In this document: positions 1 through 8,108 of the stretch, one piece after another
Position numbering within the stretch: the first letter of the stretch is position 1
How the letters are laid out: the number at the start of each line of letters is the position of its first letter
From: Ruegeria sp. HKCCSA071
Lineage (GTDB): Bacteria; Pseudomonadota; Alphaproteobacteria; Rhodobacterales; Rhodobacteraceae
Length of the DNA: 64,000 nt
Reading direction: 5' to 3'
Assembly (NCBI RefSeq): GCF_017872555.1
Contig: NZ_JAEDOX010000003.1
Coordinates: 1-64,000 of the forward strand
The notes under the pieces: model-generated
Databases searched by the model: none
Seen by the model: the letters and a program-made list of their open reading frames with translations, nothing else
Told to the model about the DNA's origin: nothing
Translations under genes and position numbers: made by a program

Positions 1-67
1 GAGACTTGGGGAAGAAGGGCTCAAGACGCGCCATCTGCGCATCCGTCAGCCAGAAAAGATCAGACAT
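1..67 (-). CDS. IS5 family transposase, N-terminal fragment
   Basis: The minus strand reads MSDLFWLTDAQMARLEPFF from an ATG at 65-67. This is the characteristic start of the small IS5-family transposases common in Rhodobacterales (helix-turn-helix region before the DDE catalytic domain). Only 22 residues are visible, so the catalytic residues, any programmed frameshift and intactness cannot be judged. Confidence 0.75.
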   Translation of the reverse strand, partial: MSDLFWLTDAQMARLEPFFPKS

Positions 68-134
68 GGTCACCGCTCGTTTTTCGAACCGTGAATCACG
101 CCGCAATGCGGAAATCAATGGGTCCTGACCCTAG
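1..134 (-). mobile_element. IS5-type insertion sequence, one end
   Basis: This is the 5' end of an insertion sequence that continues beyond the left edge. It holds the first 22 codons of a transposase (minus strand) and, outside them, the palindrome GGGTCCTGACCC at 120-131, which I take to be part of the terminal inverted repeat. I recall many alphaproteobacterial IS5-family elements ending in a similar sequence. The exact boundary near 131-135 is inferred, and no target duplication can be checked because the other end is missing. Confidence 0.7.
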
Positions 135-157
135 AGAATAAGTCACTCTCCACAGAT

Positions 158-589
158 GTGAAACTTAAAGCGCTCAGAAAAATAGTTCACTACAAAATTA
201 GCAACGGATTGAATCACGCTGAAAAATTAAATATCTTTGACAGCTTATTTGTTACCCTTGCCTCCCCGCACAATTTTATCAGTACGGTTTTTGAATCGTT
301 GATGATGAATGAGTTTGTATTCGGGTATAATTTACCACTTTCAAAGTTCTCCACCATGCAAATGCATGTGAACACTATGGATGCACTGAGAGCAAACTCT
401 TCGCTGTGTATTGAAAAAAACCGGGAAGCATTCGGCAGAATGATGAATTCTGATCATATTAGGGAATCTTTCTTTGCGGCTCATCTGGATGAGGTTCTGT
501 GCAGCCCTCAACTGAAGGCATATATCCTTGAGTACAAAGATGTTATTGAAGTGCGTTCTGAAGGTGAAAGTAAGACCGGAACTGACTGA
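158..589 (+). CDS. Hypothetical protein, possibly 5'-truncated by the IS
   Basis: This frame of about 143 residues begins at a GTG. It is much more AT-rich than its neighbours and rich in Asn, Phe, Met and Ile, which suggests transferred DNA. I do not recognise a family. No signal peptide or membrane segment stands out. The reading frame stays open upstream of the GTG through the junction with the IS end, so the visible start may be an artefact of an insertion that removed the true N-terminus. There is no good ribosome binding site before the GTG. It is either a decayed remnant or an accessory gene. Confidence 0.45.
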   Translation: MKLKALRKIVHYKISNGLNHAEKLNIFDSLFVTLASPHNFISTVFESLMMNEFVFGYNLPLSKFSTMQMHVNTMDALRANSSLCIEKNREAFGRMMNSDHIRESFFAAHLDEVLCSPQLKAYILEYKDVIEVRSEGESKTGTD

Positions 590-669
590 TAGAACTCTTT
601 CCGTCAGCCTGTCGTTTACGATACCCTATCTTACTAGGGCAGCGAACGAGGCAAAGCCCAACCCGACGT

Positions 670-1263
670 CTACAAATCCCTGATCCAGAACTGCAACGGC
701 TTCGGCGTTTCTCCCTCTTCCCCAATATCCTTCCACGAGAATTGGGCGATTGCGCCGGGTAGGGGCTCGTATCCACGGGCGCGCCAGAAGGTATCCAGCG
801 GGCGGTAGTGGTCGGGGCGCAGGGGGTGGTCGGTGGGGCGTTGCACGCTGCAAAAGGCGCATTTGGCAAAGCCCAGAGCGCGGGCGTGCGCCTCGCGCGT
901 GTCGAAGAAAGTGTGGCCGACGCCCTGCCCGCGATAGTCCGGCAGCAGGACGGATTCAGCGCAATAGAAGATCTGCGACAGATCGAGCCCGGTGTCTGCG
1001 AAGGCCGCGGCGAAATCGTCGGCGTGGTCGGTCAGGGGTGCGCCGGTCGAGGCGCCGATCAGGCGGTCGCCGTCGAAGGCGCCGACCACGATGGCCTTGT
1101 CGCTATCGCGGTAGGATTGGAGGTATTTGCGCTCGTATTCCAGATCGCCGTCATAGAGGTAGGGCCAGGCGTGAAACACCCTGATCCGCAGGCGGGCGAC
1201 ATCGTCCAGAGCGGCCCCGAGTGCCGCTCCGGTCAGGGGGCGGACGTCGGTGACGTCAGCCAT
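670..1263 (-). CDS. GNAT family N-acetyltransferase
   Basis: A 197-residue acetyl-CoA-dependent acyltransferase of the GNAT fold, presumably cytoplasmic. The CoA pyrophosphate-binding motif is visible as LLPDYRGQGVGHTFF about two thirds along, preceded by the usual beta-strand with YCAESVLL. The substrate cannot be read from sequence. The ATG at 1263 was chosen because an upstream extension would run through the SnoaL gene; as chosen, it overlaps that gene's stop by 8 nt, so the two are translationally coupled. It is the last gene of the murA-hisD string before the IS. Confidence 0.8.
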   Translation of the reverse strand: MADVTDVRPLTGAALGAALDDVARLRIRVFHAWPYLYDGDLEYERKYLQSYRDSDKAIVVGAFDGDRLIGASTGAPLTDHADDFAAAFADTGLDLSQIFYCAESVLLPDYRGQGVGHTFFDTREAHARALGFAKCAFCSVQRPTDHPLRPDHYRPLDTFWRARGYEPLPGAIAQFSWKDIGEEGETPKPLQFWIRDL

Positions 1264-1654
1264 TCGAGACCTGTTTGGTCCAGTCTGCAAGGTTATAGAA
1301 GGTGGTGACGCGGGTGATCTTGCCGTCCCTGAGGTCAAAGAACGACCCGGCAGGCAGGCGATAGGTCTGGCCGTGCGCGTCGGGCAGGCCCTCGTCGGTT
1401 TCCAGATAGGTGCCGTTGACGATGAACTCGGCCGCGGCGCGGGTGCCGCCCTGAGCCTCGAACACAACGATGTCGGTCAGGTTTTCGCGGTAGCAGCGGT
1501 TCATATGGGCGCAAAAGGCCGCGAACTTGTCCTTGCCGACGCGAATCTGGCCTTCGTTCACGTGATGGGCCACTTCATCGGACAGGCAGGCCAGCATGCC
1601 ATCGACGTCACCGGCGTTGAAGGCATCGAAATAGGTTTTGACGGTCTGGTTCAT
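1256..1654 (-). CDS. SnoaL-like / nuclear transport factor 2-like protein
   Basis: A 132-residue single-domain protein of the NTF2-like cone fold. It starts MNQTVKTYFDAFNAGDVDGM, typical of SnoaL-like polyketide cyclase/isomerase relatives (a helix followed by AxxxGDxxxxxxxL), and ends with the beta-sheet stretch DGKITRVTTFYNLADW. Such proteins bind small hydrophobic ligands or isomerise steroids or ketones; the real substrate is unknown. The start ATG overlaps the stop of the phosphatase gene (ATGA), and the 3' end overlaps the acetyltransferase, so all three are likely co-translated. Confidence 0.75.
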   Translation of the reverse strand: MNQTVKTYFDAFNAGDVDGMLACLSDEVAHHVNEGQIRVGKDKFAAFCAHMNRCYRENLTDIVVFEAQGGTRAAAEFIVNGTYLETDEGLPDAHGQTYRLPAGSFFDLRDGKITRVTTFYNLADWTKQVSNG

Positions 1655-2109
1655 GTCCCCTCCGTTGGTTCGCCCCAGCGGTCTTTCAGATGCTGAATGA
1701 TCTGGTCGCGGGTCTGTCGGTAGTGATGTAGCTTTTGTTCGCGGGTCTCGCCCATCCCGGTAGGGTCCATTATTGGCCAATAATCGACATCGAGGTGAAA
1801 AACACGGGTCAGTTCCAGCGCCTGACGTTGGCTGGCGGGTGAAAGCGCCACGACCAGATCGAACGAGCTGAGGTCATCGCCCCATTCCTGCATCTCGTCG
1901 AAGGAGCGCGAGCGGTGGCGGGACAGTTCCACGCCGACCTCGTGGCAGACGGCGATGCTGAAGCCGTCGATTTCCAGATCGTTATGCACACCGGCGGACT
2001 GGACATAGGTGCCGGTGCCATAGAATTTCTTCATCAGCCCCTCGGCCATCGGGGACCGAACCGCGTTGTGGTCGCAACAGAACAAGACCGACTGCGGCAG
2101 AGGCTTCAC
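1651..2109 (-). CDS. Low molecular weight phosphatase / ArsC-like protein
   Basis: A 152-residue protein of the low-molecular-weight tyrosine phosphatase/arsenate reductase fold. The P-loop is near the N-terminus: FCCDHNAVRSP contains CX5R followed by Ser. The downstream acid loop is IMDPTG. The segment SAGVHNDLEIDGFSIAVCHEVGV is the usual second strand and helix. In related alphaproteobacteria I recall this gene between UPF0262 and infA. Here it follows the UPF0262 gene by 3 nt, but infA is not downstream. The choice between protein phosphatase and arsenate reductase activity cannot be made from sequence alone. Confidence 0.8.
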   Translation of the reverse strand: MKPLPQSVLFCCDHNAVRSPMAEGLMKKFYGTGTYVQSAGVHNDLEIDGFSIAVCHEVGVELSRHRSRSFDEMQEWGDDLSSFDLVVALSPASQRQALELTRVFHLDVDYWPIMDPTGMGETREQKLHHYRQTRDQIIQHLKDRWGEPTEGT

Positions 2110-2112
2110 GCG

Positions 2113-2592
2113 TCAGCCCCCAAAATGCAGAACGCAGATCAGCGTGAACAGGCGGCGGGCGGTGTCGGTGTCGACATCTGCCTTGCCTTCCAGCCGTTCC
2201 TGCAACACGCGGCTGCCTTCGTTGTGGATACCCCGGCGGGCCATGTCGATGGTTTCGATCTGGCTGGGTGGCAGCGATTTCACCGCGTCAAAATAGCTTT
2301 CGCAGATCTGGAAGTAATCCTTGACCACCTGCCGGAAGGGACCGAGCGACAGGTGAAACTCGGCCGCTTTTTCGTTGGCCTCGGTTTCAATGTCGAAGAC
2401 AAGCCGTTTGTCGCGGATCGAAAGCTGAAGGCGATAGGGGCCTTCGGGCACAACGCGGTCGTCGCGTTTGGGCAGCGAGAAGCTGTTTTCTTCAAGCAGA
2501 TCATAGATGGCGACCTTGCGCTCCTGCTCGATCTCGGGCGTGGGCGGCGGCAGATTTCTATCATCCAGTTCGATATGTGAGATGCGGGTCAT
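2113..2592 (-). CDS. UPF0262 family protein
   Basis: About 159 residues, matching the alphaproteobacterial UPF0262 family of unknown function; the N-terminal MTRISHIELDD and the region PEGPYRLQLSIRDKRLVFD are the recognisable parts. The family usually sits directly downstream of hisD, as here. Two starts compete: the internal ATG at 2592, which matches the family N-terminus, and a GTG four codons earlier at 2604, which has an AAGGA only two bases upstream. I prefer 2592. No catalytic residues are apparent. Confidence 0.8.
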   Translation of the reverse strand: MTRISHIELDDRNLPPPTPEIEQERKVAIYDLLEENSFSLPKRDDRVVPEGPYRLQLSIRDKRLVFDIETEANEKAAEFHLSLGPFRQVVKDYFQICESYFDAVKSLPPSQIETIDMARRGIHNEGSRVLQERLEGKADVDTDTARRLFTLICVLHFGG

Positions 2593-2690
2593 CTTTACAG
2601 TCACATTCCTTGCGTCAGCACAGACCTATAACAATGATATTCAACGGGCAACGCACAGAAACGCCATATGCGCCCGGTCTTTGCGTCATT

Positions 2691-3992
2691 TCAGCCATTC
2701 AGGCGGTTCAGGCGCGCGGTGACCGAGAGGCCATGCGCCTCGAGGCTTTCCGAGCGCGCCAGCTGTTCGGCGGCAGGGCCGATGGCACGCAGGGCTTCGG
2801 GGGTCATCTGGCTGAGCGTGGTGCGCTTGAGGAAGTCCATCACGCTGAGGCCCGACGAAAACCGTGCCGAGCGGGCGGTGGGCAACACGTGGTTGGGTCC
2901 ACCGACGTAGTCGCCGATGGCTTCGGGTGTGTACTGACCCAGAAAGATGGCCCCGGCGTGGATGGTTTTTTCGCTCAGCGCGCGCGGGTCGGCCACGCAA
3001 AGTTCCAGATGTTCCGGGGCAATGCGGTTGGACAGGGCCGCGGCCTCGTCCAGGTTGCGCACGGTGATCACCGCGCCGTAGTCGCGCCAGCTGACCCCGG
3101 CGATGGCGCGGCGTTGCAGGGTTTCCAGCCGTTTTTCGACCGCCTGCGCGACGGATTGGCCGAATGCGGCGTCATCGGTGATCAGGATCGACTGCGCGCT
3201 TTCGTCATGCTCGGCCTGGCTGAGCAGGTCCAGCGCGATCCAGTCGGGGTCGTTGTCCTTGTCGGCAATGACCAGAATTTCCGAGGGGCCGGCAATCATG
3301 TCGATGCCGACCTTGCCAAAGACGCGCCGCTTGGCGGCGGCGACAAAGGCGTTGCCCGGTCCGGTGATCTTGTCGACCGGCGCGATGGTGTCGGTGCCAT
3401 AGGCCAGCGCCGCCACGGCCTGCGCGCCGCCGATGCGATAGACCTCGTCCACACCCGACAGCTGTGCCGCCAGCAGCACCAGCGGGTTCACCTGCCCTTC
3501 GGGCGTGGGCACCACGATGGCCAGCCGTTCCACACCGGCCACTTTGGCCGGGATGGCGTTCATCAGCACCGATGACGGGTACGAGGCCAGCCCACCCGGC
3601 ACGTAAAGCCCTGCGGCCGAGACAGCAGACCAGCGCCAGCCAAGGGTGGCCCCGGCCTCATCCGTCCATTCCTGATCCTCGGGCAATTGCCTTTCGTGAT
3701 AGGCCCGGATACGGGAAGCAGCCAGTTCCAGCGCCGTGCGATCTTCGGCCCCGACCAGCGCTACCGCATCCGCGATATCCTGTGCGCTGAAGGCCAGCGT
3801 TTCGGGTGTCAGCGTCAGCCGGTCGAATTTCGCCGTCAGTTCGATAACCGCCGCATCGCCCCGGTTACGCACGTCGTCGATGATCTGCGCCACAACCGCA
3901 TCCACATCCGGGCTGTCCTCGCGCTTGGCCGAGAGCAGGGTCCGGAAGGCGGGTTCGAAATCGGGCGATTTGGTATCAAGGAAAACGGGCAT
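2691..3992 (-). CDS. hisD: Histidinol dehydrogenase
   Basis: 433 residues, the usual length. It catalyses the last two steps of histidine biosynthesis, oxidising L-histidinol to L-histidine with two NAD+ and a bound zinc. The family signature lies near the middle (GPGNAFVAAAKRRVFGKVG, then DMIAGPSEILV), and the catalytic Glu-His pair is in IAPEHLEL in the last third. In this chromosomal string it lies apart from other his genes, which is normal in Rhodobacterales, between murA/DUF2948 and UPF0262. A GNAT gene separates it from DUF2948. Confidence 0.96.
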   Translation of the reverse strand: MPVFLDTKSPDFEPAFRTLLSAKREDSPDVDAVVAQIIDDVRNRGDAAVIELTAKFDRLTLTPETLAFSAQDIADAVALVGAEDRTALELAASRIRAYHERQLPEDQEWTDEAGATLGWRWSAVSAAGLYVPGGLASYPSSVLMNAIPAKVAGVERLAIVVPTPEGQVNPLVLLAAQLSGVDEVYRIGGAQAVAALAYGTDTIAPVDKITGPGNAFVAAAKRRVFGKVGIDMIAGPSEILVIADKDNDPDWIALDLLSQAEHDESAQSILITDDAAFGQSVAQAVEKRLETLQRRAIAGVSWRDYGAVITVRNLDEAAALSNRIAPEHLELCVADPRALSEKTIHAGAIFLGQYTPEAIGDYVGGPNHVLPTARSARFSSGLSVMDFLKRTTLSQMTPEALRAIGPAAEQLARSESLEAHGLSVTARLNRLNG

Positions 3993-4053
3993 GATCTGGC
4001 ACTCCGGGCGTTGCGCATTGGGACATATCGCCCGGAGCGCGCGGCCTCAACCC

Positions 4054-4575
4054 TCAGCCCACGGGGTGTAGCGATTTGTGCATGGCAAAGCAGGACAGAT
4101 CCCCGTGGCCGCAGCACCGGCCGGTAGCCTGCCAGCCGTGGCGCTGATAGAAATCCTGCGCGGTTTTTGTTGCCTCAAGCGAGGCTGAGGAACATCCCGC
4201 CGCGAGCAGTTCCCGTTCCAGCCGGTTCAAAACCGCCGCCCCCAGACCACAGCCCGTATGATCCGGGTCGATGTAAAGCAGAGTGATCTCTCCGGTTTCC
4301 AACAAACCGCCTACGGCAGCCACCTGCCCGGCCCGTTCAGCCTGCCAGATCTGCGATCCAGGTTTGATCCAGCCCCGGATCGTGGCCGGGTCCTTGTTAT
4401 CGGTCCATTGCGCGATGGCCTGCGGGTCACCCTGATGATCGGCCCCGCAGAGCTTCGTGATCGAACGGATCAGAACCCGACTGATGTCGAAAACGTCGAA
4501 AACGGTGGCGCGACGCAGAGTGACACCTTCGGGCACCTTCGAAAACGCCTGAGATATGCCGCGCTTGTTCTGCAT
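4054..4575 (-). CDS. GNAT family N-acetyltransferase
   Basis: 173 residues with a GNAT core. LLYIDPDHTGCGLGAAVLNR holds the strand-4/P-loop that binds acetyl-CoA, and the C-terminal half has the usual ATKTAQDFYQRHGW motif. The ATG follows the DUF2948 stop with no spacer, so it is translated as part of the murA operon. I recall hisD normally following DUF2948 directly, so this gene looks like an insertion into a conserved operon. Substrate unknown. Confidence 0.82.
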   Translation of the reverse strand: MQNKRGISQAFSKVPEGVTLRRATVFDVFDISRVLIRSITKLCGADHQGDPQAIAQWTDNKDPATIRGWIKPGSQIWQAERAGQVAAVGGLLETGEITLLYIDPDHTGCGLGAAVLNRLERELLAAGCSSASLEATKTAQDFYQRHGWQATGRCCGHGDLSCFAMHKSLHPVG

Positions 4576-5052
4576 CTATTCGGGATGATGCGGGGCTTGA
4601 CCGGAGGGGGCCTGATAAGGGCGCGTGACGTCCTTGAGGGTGGCATCCAGCGCCTCGACCGTCAGGCGGATCGCGCCGTCACCGGCCAGCGTCAGCAGGA
4701 CATGGCCCGCGCCATCCTCGCCGGGTTCGAAAACAACCGACAGCAGCGACATGATCATGTCAGTGTCACCGCGATCAATGCCCTGACTGGACACCGAGAG
4801 AACCGAACCGAAGACCAGCACCGACTGCACCCGTTCAAACGGGCGGTCGCGGTGGGCGGCGGCATCCTTGTCTTCCCAGCGAAAGCGGTTCAGCAGCAGG
4901 CCAAAGCGGCGCTGCGCCGGTTGCCACTTCATCTCGGTCACCGGAAACACGGCATCCTGCGCGAGGGTCGAGATCACCTGAAGGTCATCTGCATCCTCGG
5001 CCCCCAGATTAAGCGGCGCCTCGCGCCCGTCTTCAAAGCTTGCGTCTGTCAT
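4576..5052 (-). CDS. DUF2948 family protein
   Basis: 158 residues, recognised as the DUF2948 family found next to murA in alphaproteobacteria. The stretch [17 protein letters not shown] and the ending [15 protein letters not shown] are typical. Function unknown; no catalytic motif, signal peptide or membrane segment is visible. Its start overlaps the murA stop by 4 nt (ATGA), which indicates translational coupling to cell-wall synthesis. Confidence 0.8.
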   Translation of the reverse strand: MTDASFEDGREAPLNLGAEDADDLQVISTLAQDAVFPVTEMKWQPAQRRFGLLLNRFRWEDKDAAAHRDRPFERVQSVLVFGSVLSVSSQGIDRGDTDMIMSLLSVVFEPGEDGAGHVLLTLAGDGAIRLTVEALDATLKDVTRPYQAPSGQAPHHPE

Positions 5053-6317
5053 TGGCCCTTGATCCGTTCAATCTTTGCACCCACGCCTTCCAGCTTGCGC
5101 ACCACATGTTCATATCCGCGGTCCAGATGATAGACCCGGCTGACCGTTGTTTCCCCTTCTGCCGCCAATCCGGCAAGGATCAGCGAGACCGAGGCCCGCA
5201 GGTCGGTCGCCATCACCGGCGCGCCTTTCAGACGCTCGACACCGGTCACCGTGGCGGTGCCGCCATGCACCTCGATATGCGCGCCCATGCGCACCAGTTC
5301 GGGGGCGTGCATGAAGCGGTTTTCGAAAATGCGTTCTTCGAGAACCGAGGCGCCCTCAGCCGTGCACATCAGCGCCATCATCTGCGCCTGCAAGTCGGTC
5401 GGGAAGCCGGGGAAAGGTTCAGTCACCACATCCACCGCGCGCACGCGCCCGTTTTTGCGCGCCACTTTCAGACCGCCTTCGGTTTCTGAAACGCTGACGC
5501 CTGCCGCATCCAGTTTGGCCGCAAAGGATTCGACCAGTGACATGCGACCGCCCAGCAGTTCGACCTCGCCCCCACAAATCGCCGGGGCCAGCATATAGGT
5601 GCCCAGCTCGATCCGGTCGGTGACAACCTGATGTGTGGCCCCGTGCAGCCGGTCGACGCCCTGAATTTCGATGGTCGGGGTACCTTCGCCGGAAATCTGC
5701 GCCCCCATCTTGCGCAGGCATTCGACCAGATCGACGATCTCGGGCTCGCGCGCGGCGTTTTTCAGAACCGTGGTGCCCTTGGCCAGCGTCGCCGCCATGA
5801 CGATGTTTTCGGTGGCCCCGACCGAGGCAAAGCGCATCTGGTGCACGGCGCCTTTCAGACCGCCCGAAGCCTTGGCGTGCAGATAGCCGTCCTTCAGCTC
5901 GATCTCGGCGCCCAGCGCCTCGAGCCCTTCGACATGCAGGTCCATCGGCCGTGCGCCGATCGCGCACCCGCCGGGCAGAGAAACAACCGCCTGCCCGAAC
6001 CGCGCCAGCAAGGGGCCCAGCACAAGGTTCGAGGCGCGCATCTTGCGTACGATGTCATAATCGGCGGTCTGGCTGGTCAGGCTGTGGCTGGACATTGCAA
6101 TCACCTGACCGTCTTGCAACGACGACACCTCGGCCCCCAGCGATTGCAGCAGCGCGGTCATGGTCTTGATATCGCTCAGCCGCGGCGCATTGGTCAGCGT
6201 CAGCGGTTCTTCGCTTAACAATGTTGCGGGCATCAGCGTCAGGCACGCATTCTTGGCCCCCGCAATCGGTATCTGACCGTTCAGCGGGCCGTTGCCCGTT
6301 ACCAGAATCGAATCCAT
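5049..6317 (-). CDS. murA: UDP-N-acetylglucosamine 1-carboxyvinyltransferase
   Basis: 422 residues, full length. The enzyme transfers enolpyruvate from PEP to UDP-GlcNAc, the first committed step of peptidoglycan synthesis, in the cytoplasm. The conserved Lys-Asn pair is in [13 protein letters not shown] near residue 22. The loop that carries the catalytic Cys is [16 protein letters not shown] near residue 117; having Cys rather than Asp there predicts fosfomycin sensitivity (inference). A 51-residue lysine-rich gene precedes it by 6 nt, and DUF2948 overlaps its end. Confidence 0.97.
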   Translation of the reverse strand: MDSILVTGNGPLNGQIPIAGAKNACLTLMPATLLSEEPLTLTNAPRLSDIKTMTALLQSLGAEVSSLQDGQVIAMSSHSLTSQTADYDIVRKMRASNLVLGPLLARFGQAVVSLPGGCAIGARPMDLHVEGLEALGAEIELKDGYLHAKASGGLKGAVHQMRFASVGATENIVMAATLAKGTTVLKNAAREPEIVDLVECLRKMGAQISGEGTPTIEIQGVDRLHGATHQVVTDRIELGTYMLAPAICGGEVELLGGRMSLVESFAAKLDAAGVSVSETEGGLKVARKNGRVRAVDVVTEPFPGFPTDLQAQMMALMCTAEGASVLEERIFENRFMHAPELVRMGAHIEVHGGTATVTGVERLKGAPVMATDLRASVSLILAGLAAEGETTVSRVYHLDRGYEHVVRKLEGVGAKIERIKGQ

Positions 6318-6323
6318 CTGCTC

Positions 6324-6479
6324 TTATCCCTCGTCCTTGTCAGGCTTGTCCCCCGCGGCCGCGCGCGCCTTGGCCTGCGCCTTGCGACGCGCCATGTTGG
6401 CCTTGAGCGCCGCCTTCAGCCGCGCCTCGCGCGCATCGCCGGGTTTACCTTGTTTTTTGGGTGAATTTTTATCCGTCAT
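6324..6479 (-). CDS. Small basic protein upstream of murA
   Basis: A 51-codon frame starting MTDKNSPKKQGKPGDAREAR and continuing with an Ala/Lys/Arg-rich helix (RLKAALKANMARRKAQAKAR) to an acidic tail. It is too short for most gene finders but has a clear start, a normal GC-rich third-position pattern, and lies 6 nt upstream of murA in the same direction. I recall similar small Lys-rich proteins in this position in Rhodobacteraceae. Function unknown; a basic helix could suggest nucleic-acid or ribosome contact, but that is speculation. Confidence 0.7.
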   Translation of the reverse strand: MTDKNSPKKQGKPGDAREARLKAALKANMARRKAQAKARAAAGDKPDKDEG

Positions 6480-6562
6480 GATCTTTCTCTACAGGAGGCG
6501 AAAAAAACCGTCCAGACACCCTTGCGCCGCGTTTCGTTTGAGTCTAATCACCCGCCCACAGC

Positions 6563-6637
<75 letters not shown>

Positions 6638-6910
6638 TCCTTCATATTCCTGCGAAAAAGCGCGCTTTTATCCGGAAGGGTTTGGGTGTTCCGGCGTCTT
6701 TGGCTATTGGCGTGTCAGAGACTTTTGTGGTGCGCGTTTGGTTTATGGGCGGTTCGATACAGCCCGGAGGCGTCGAGCGCTGCGCGTGGTCGTACCACGC
6801 GCTTGGCAAGGGGGACCCGCTGCGCGCCCCCGTTGCATCCCTTGGGCCAGTGGCTCTTTCAGGGCATTGAACCCATTCCAGAGCCATAGATCGTTTCATG
6901 GCGGTCGGGC
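6638..6910. other. Intergenic stretch with a perfect hairpin
   Basis: No convincing gene between the tRNA and gapR. The only clear structure is a perfect 8-bp inverted repeat, GCGCGTGG at 6782-6789 pairing with CCACGCGC at 6795-6802, without a T-run, so it is not a classical terminator. tRNA 3' flanks are common integration sites, but I see no integrase or attachment repeat here. Confidence 0.5.
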
Positions 6911-7174
6911 TTAGGTCATACCCAGCGCTTCTTTGTACATTTCGATGACGGCCTCTTGCTCGGCGATGTCATCCTTGTCCCTTTTTCTGAGGGAAATGAT
7001 GCTGCGCAGGGCCTTTACGTCATAGCCGCGCGACTTGCTTTCAGCGTAGACCTCTTTGATCTGGTCGGCGATGTCTTTCTTTTCCATCTCAAGGCGCTCG
7101 ATACGTTCCACAAACTGGCGCAGCTCGCCCGCGGTGACCTTGTAATTTGCTTCTGCTTCTTCAGACATGCTCAT
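6911..7174 (-). CDS. gapR: GapR-type nucleoid protein (DUF2312)
   Basis: 87 residues, the usual length of DUF2312/UPF0335 proteins. The N-terminal helix contains VTAGELRQFVERIERLEMEK, a coiled-coil dimerisation helix, followed by IKEVYAESKSRGYDVKALR and a basic IISLRKRDKDD segment. In Caulobacter the DUF2312 protein GapR forms a clamp on overtwisted DNA ahead of replication and transcription forks and is needed for normal topology. The gene is monocistronic here. Confidence 0.88.
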   Translation of the reverse strand: MSMSEEAEANYKVTAGELRQFVERIERLEMEKKDIADQIKEVYAESKSRGYDVKALRSIISLRKRDKDDIAEQEAVIEMYKEALGMT

Positions 7175-7420
7175 CTTTTTTGTTCCCGGTTATGGACCTG
7201 CAACCAGAAGAGGTCAGCCTGCGGCTGGCGGTGAACGGCGGTGGCCCGATCAACGGGAGCACCTTCCTGACACGCCTGCCCCAGAGGCTGAAACCCTGGT
7301 GTGGAATGCCGGATACAGTGCTGCCGCCCGGGTCGCAAGCACCCAATGGGCTGGCGCACTTGTATGACCCCAACCGATCCGTTAAGCGCGTGATCAGGTC
7401 ACGAGGATATGCGGGGAACC

Positions 7421-7639
7421 ATGTTTGAATTCATCACCTGGGGCGGTGCGGCCCTGTCTGTGGCCGGGCTTGCCGGTCTGGTCTGGTGCATTCTTCGCGT
7501 GATGCGGGCGCGCAAGGCCGGTCTGTCGGATGACGAGCTGCGCGCGGTGGTTCAGGGCGTCCTGCCCTGGAACCTGGCCTCGCTGTTTCTGTCGGTGCTT
7601 GGATTGATGCTGGTCATCCTCGGGATTTCCCTTGGATGA
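7421..7639 (+). CDS. Small two-helix membrane protein
   Basis: 72 residues from the ATG at 7421, preceded by GGGGA four bases upstream; an ATG four codons earlier at 7409 has a poorer ribosome binding site. It has two hydrophobic helices (about residues 8-27 and 52-71), the second with LFLSVLGLMLVILGISLG, separated by a basic loop RVMRARKAG and an acidic stretch. Probably an inner-membrane protein of unknown function. No homologous family is recognised. Confidence 0.6.
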   Translation: MFEFITWGGAALSVAGLAGLVWCILRVMRARKAGLSDDELRAVVQGVLPWNLASLFLSVLGLMLVILGISLG

Positions 7640-7648
7640 CCATCCGGT

Positions 7649-7864
7649 TCACACCGGCAAGTTATCAAACTGCGCTTCAATCGCATCTTCACACAAGGCC
7701 GCATCCAGACGACGCAGGCGCGAAGGCACCTCCATCCCCTGCTGCCGCATCCGGTCAACAATCTTACTCACACTCGGTTGAAGCGCCAAACGCGTTTCCA
7801 GACCCGCGTTCACAAGCTTACGTTCAAGCTGCTCGGCTTCGGAATAAAGACCAGTCGGTGTCAT
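7649..7864 (-). CDS. Small hypothetical protein
   Basis: 71 residues from the ATG at 7864. GGGAGG sits 6 nt upstream of this ATG and directly abuts another ATG two codons earlier, which decides the start. The sequence MTPTGLYSEAEQLERKLVNA looks helical, with DRMRQQGMEVPSRLRRLDAAL towards the end. Function unknown. It converges on the small membrane protein. Confidence 0.55.
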   Translation of the reverse strand: MTPTGLYSEAEQLERKLVNAGLETRLALQPSVSKIVDRMRQQGMEVPSRLRRLDAALCEDAIEAQFDNLPV

Positions 7865-8068
7865 AACCATCCTCCCAAGTGGCGCCAGTATCCCCAATAT
7901 ACGTAACGGGATTACGACCCGCAGATAATATCGTAGCCTTGTGCGGGAAATTGCCTGCCATGGTCGAAGTTTCGGCAATCTGACGCGGATAGGTTAAAGA
8001 TTAAGCCAGAATTACAGCGGTTGCTTTGACCGGCATCAAATTCAGGTTCGATATTGCATCACATTCCA

Positions 8069-8084
8069 ATTCACATATATGATA
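8069..8084 (+). promoter_or_regulatory. Candidate persulfide-regulator (SqrR/BigR) operator
   Basis: An AT-rich block about 25 bp before the persulfide dioxygenase start reads ATTC-ACATATAT-GATA, that is ATTC, 8 bases, then GATA. From memory the SqrR site is ATTC-N8-GAAT, so the left half is exact and the right half imperfect. A related ATTCATACATAT block lies upstream of the window's own SqrR-like gene at 23740. Confidence 0.4.
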
Positions 8085-8108
8085 TGCGAGACCGAAACGG
8101 AGAAGATC

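Noticed and set aside
2577-3575. 332-codon + frame opposite hisD, and similar long antisense frames over valS (61769-63031), coxL (57017-59065) and accC
   Set aside because: GC-rich third positions keep antisense frames open; each is the shadow of a strongly supported gene.
6642-6899. 85-codon minus-strand frame between the tRNA and gapR
   Set aside because: No ribosome binding site, no family resemblance, and composition like intergenic DNA; it also crosses an inverted repeat.
7147-7428. 93-codon + frame overlapping gapR's start and the next gene
   Set aside because: It overlaps gapR and the better-supported gene at 7421, with a Pro/Gly-rich random-looking product and no start signal.
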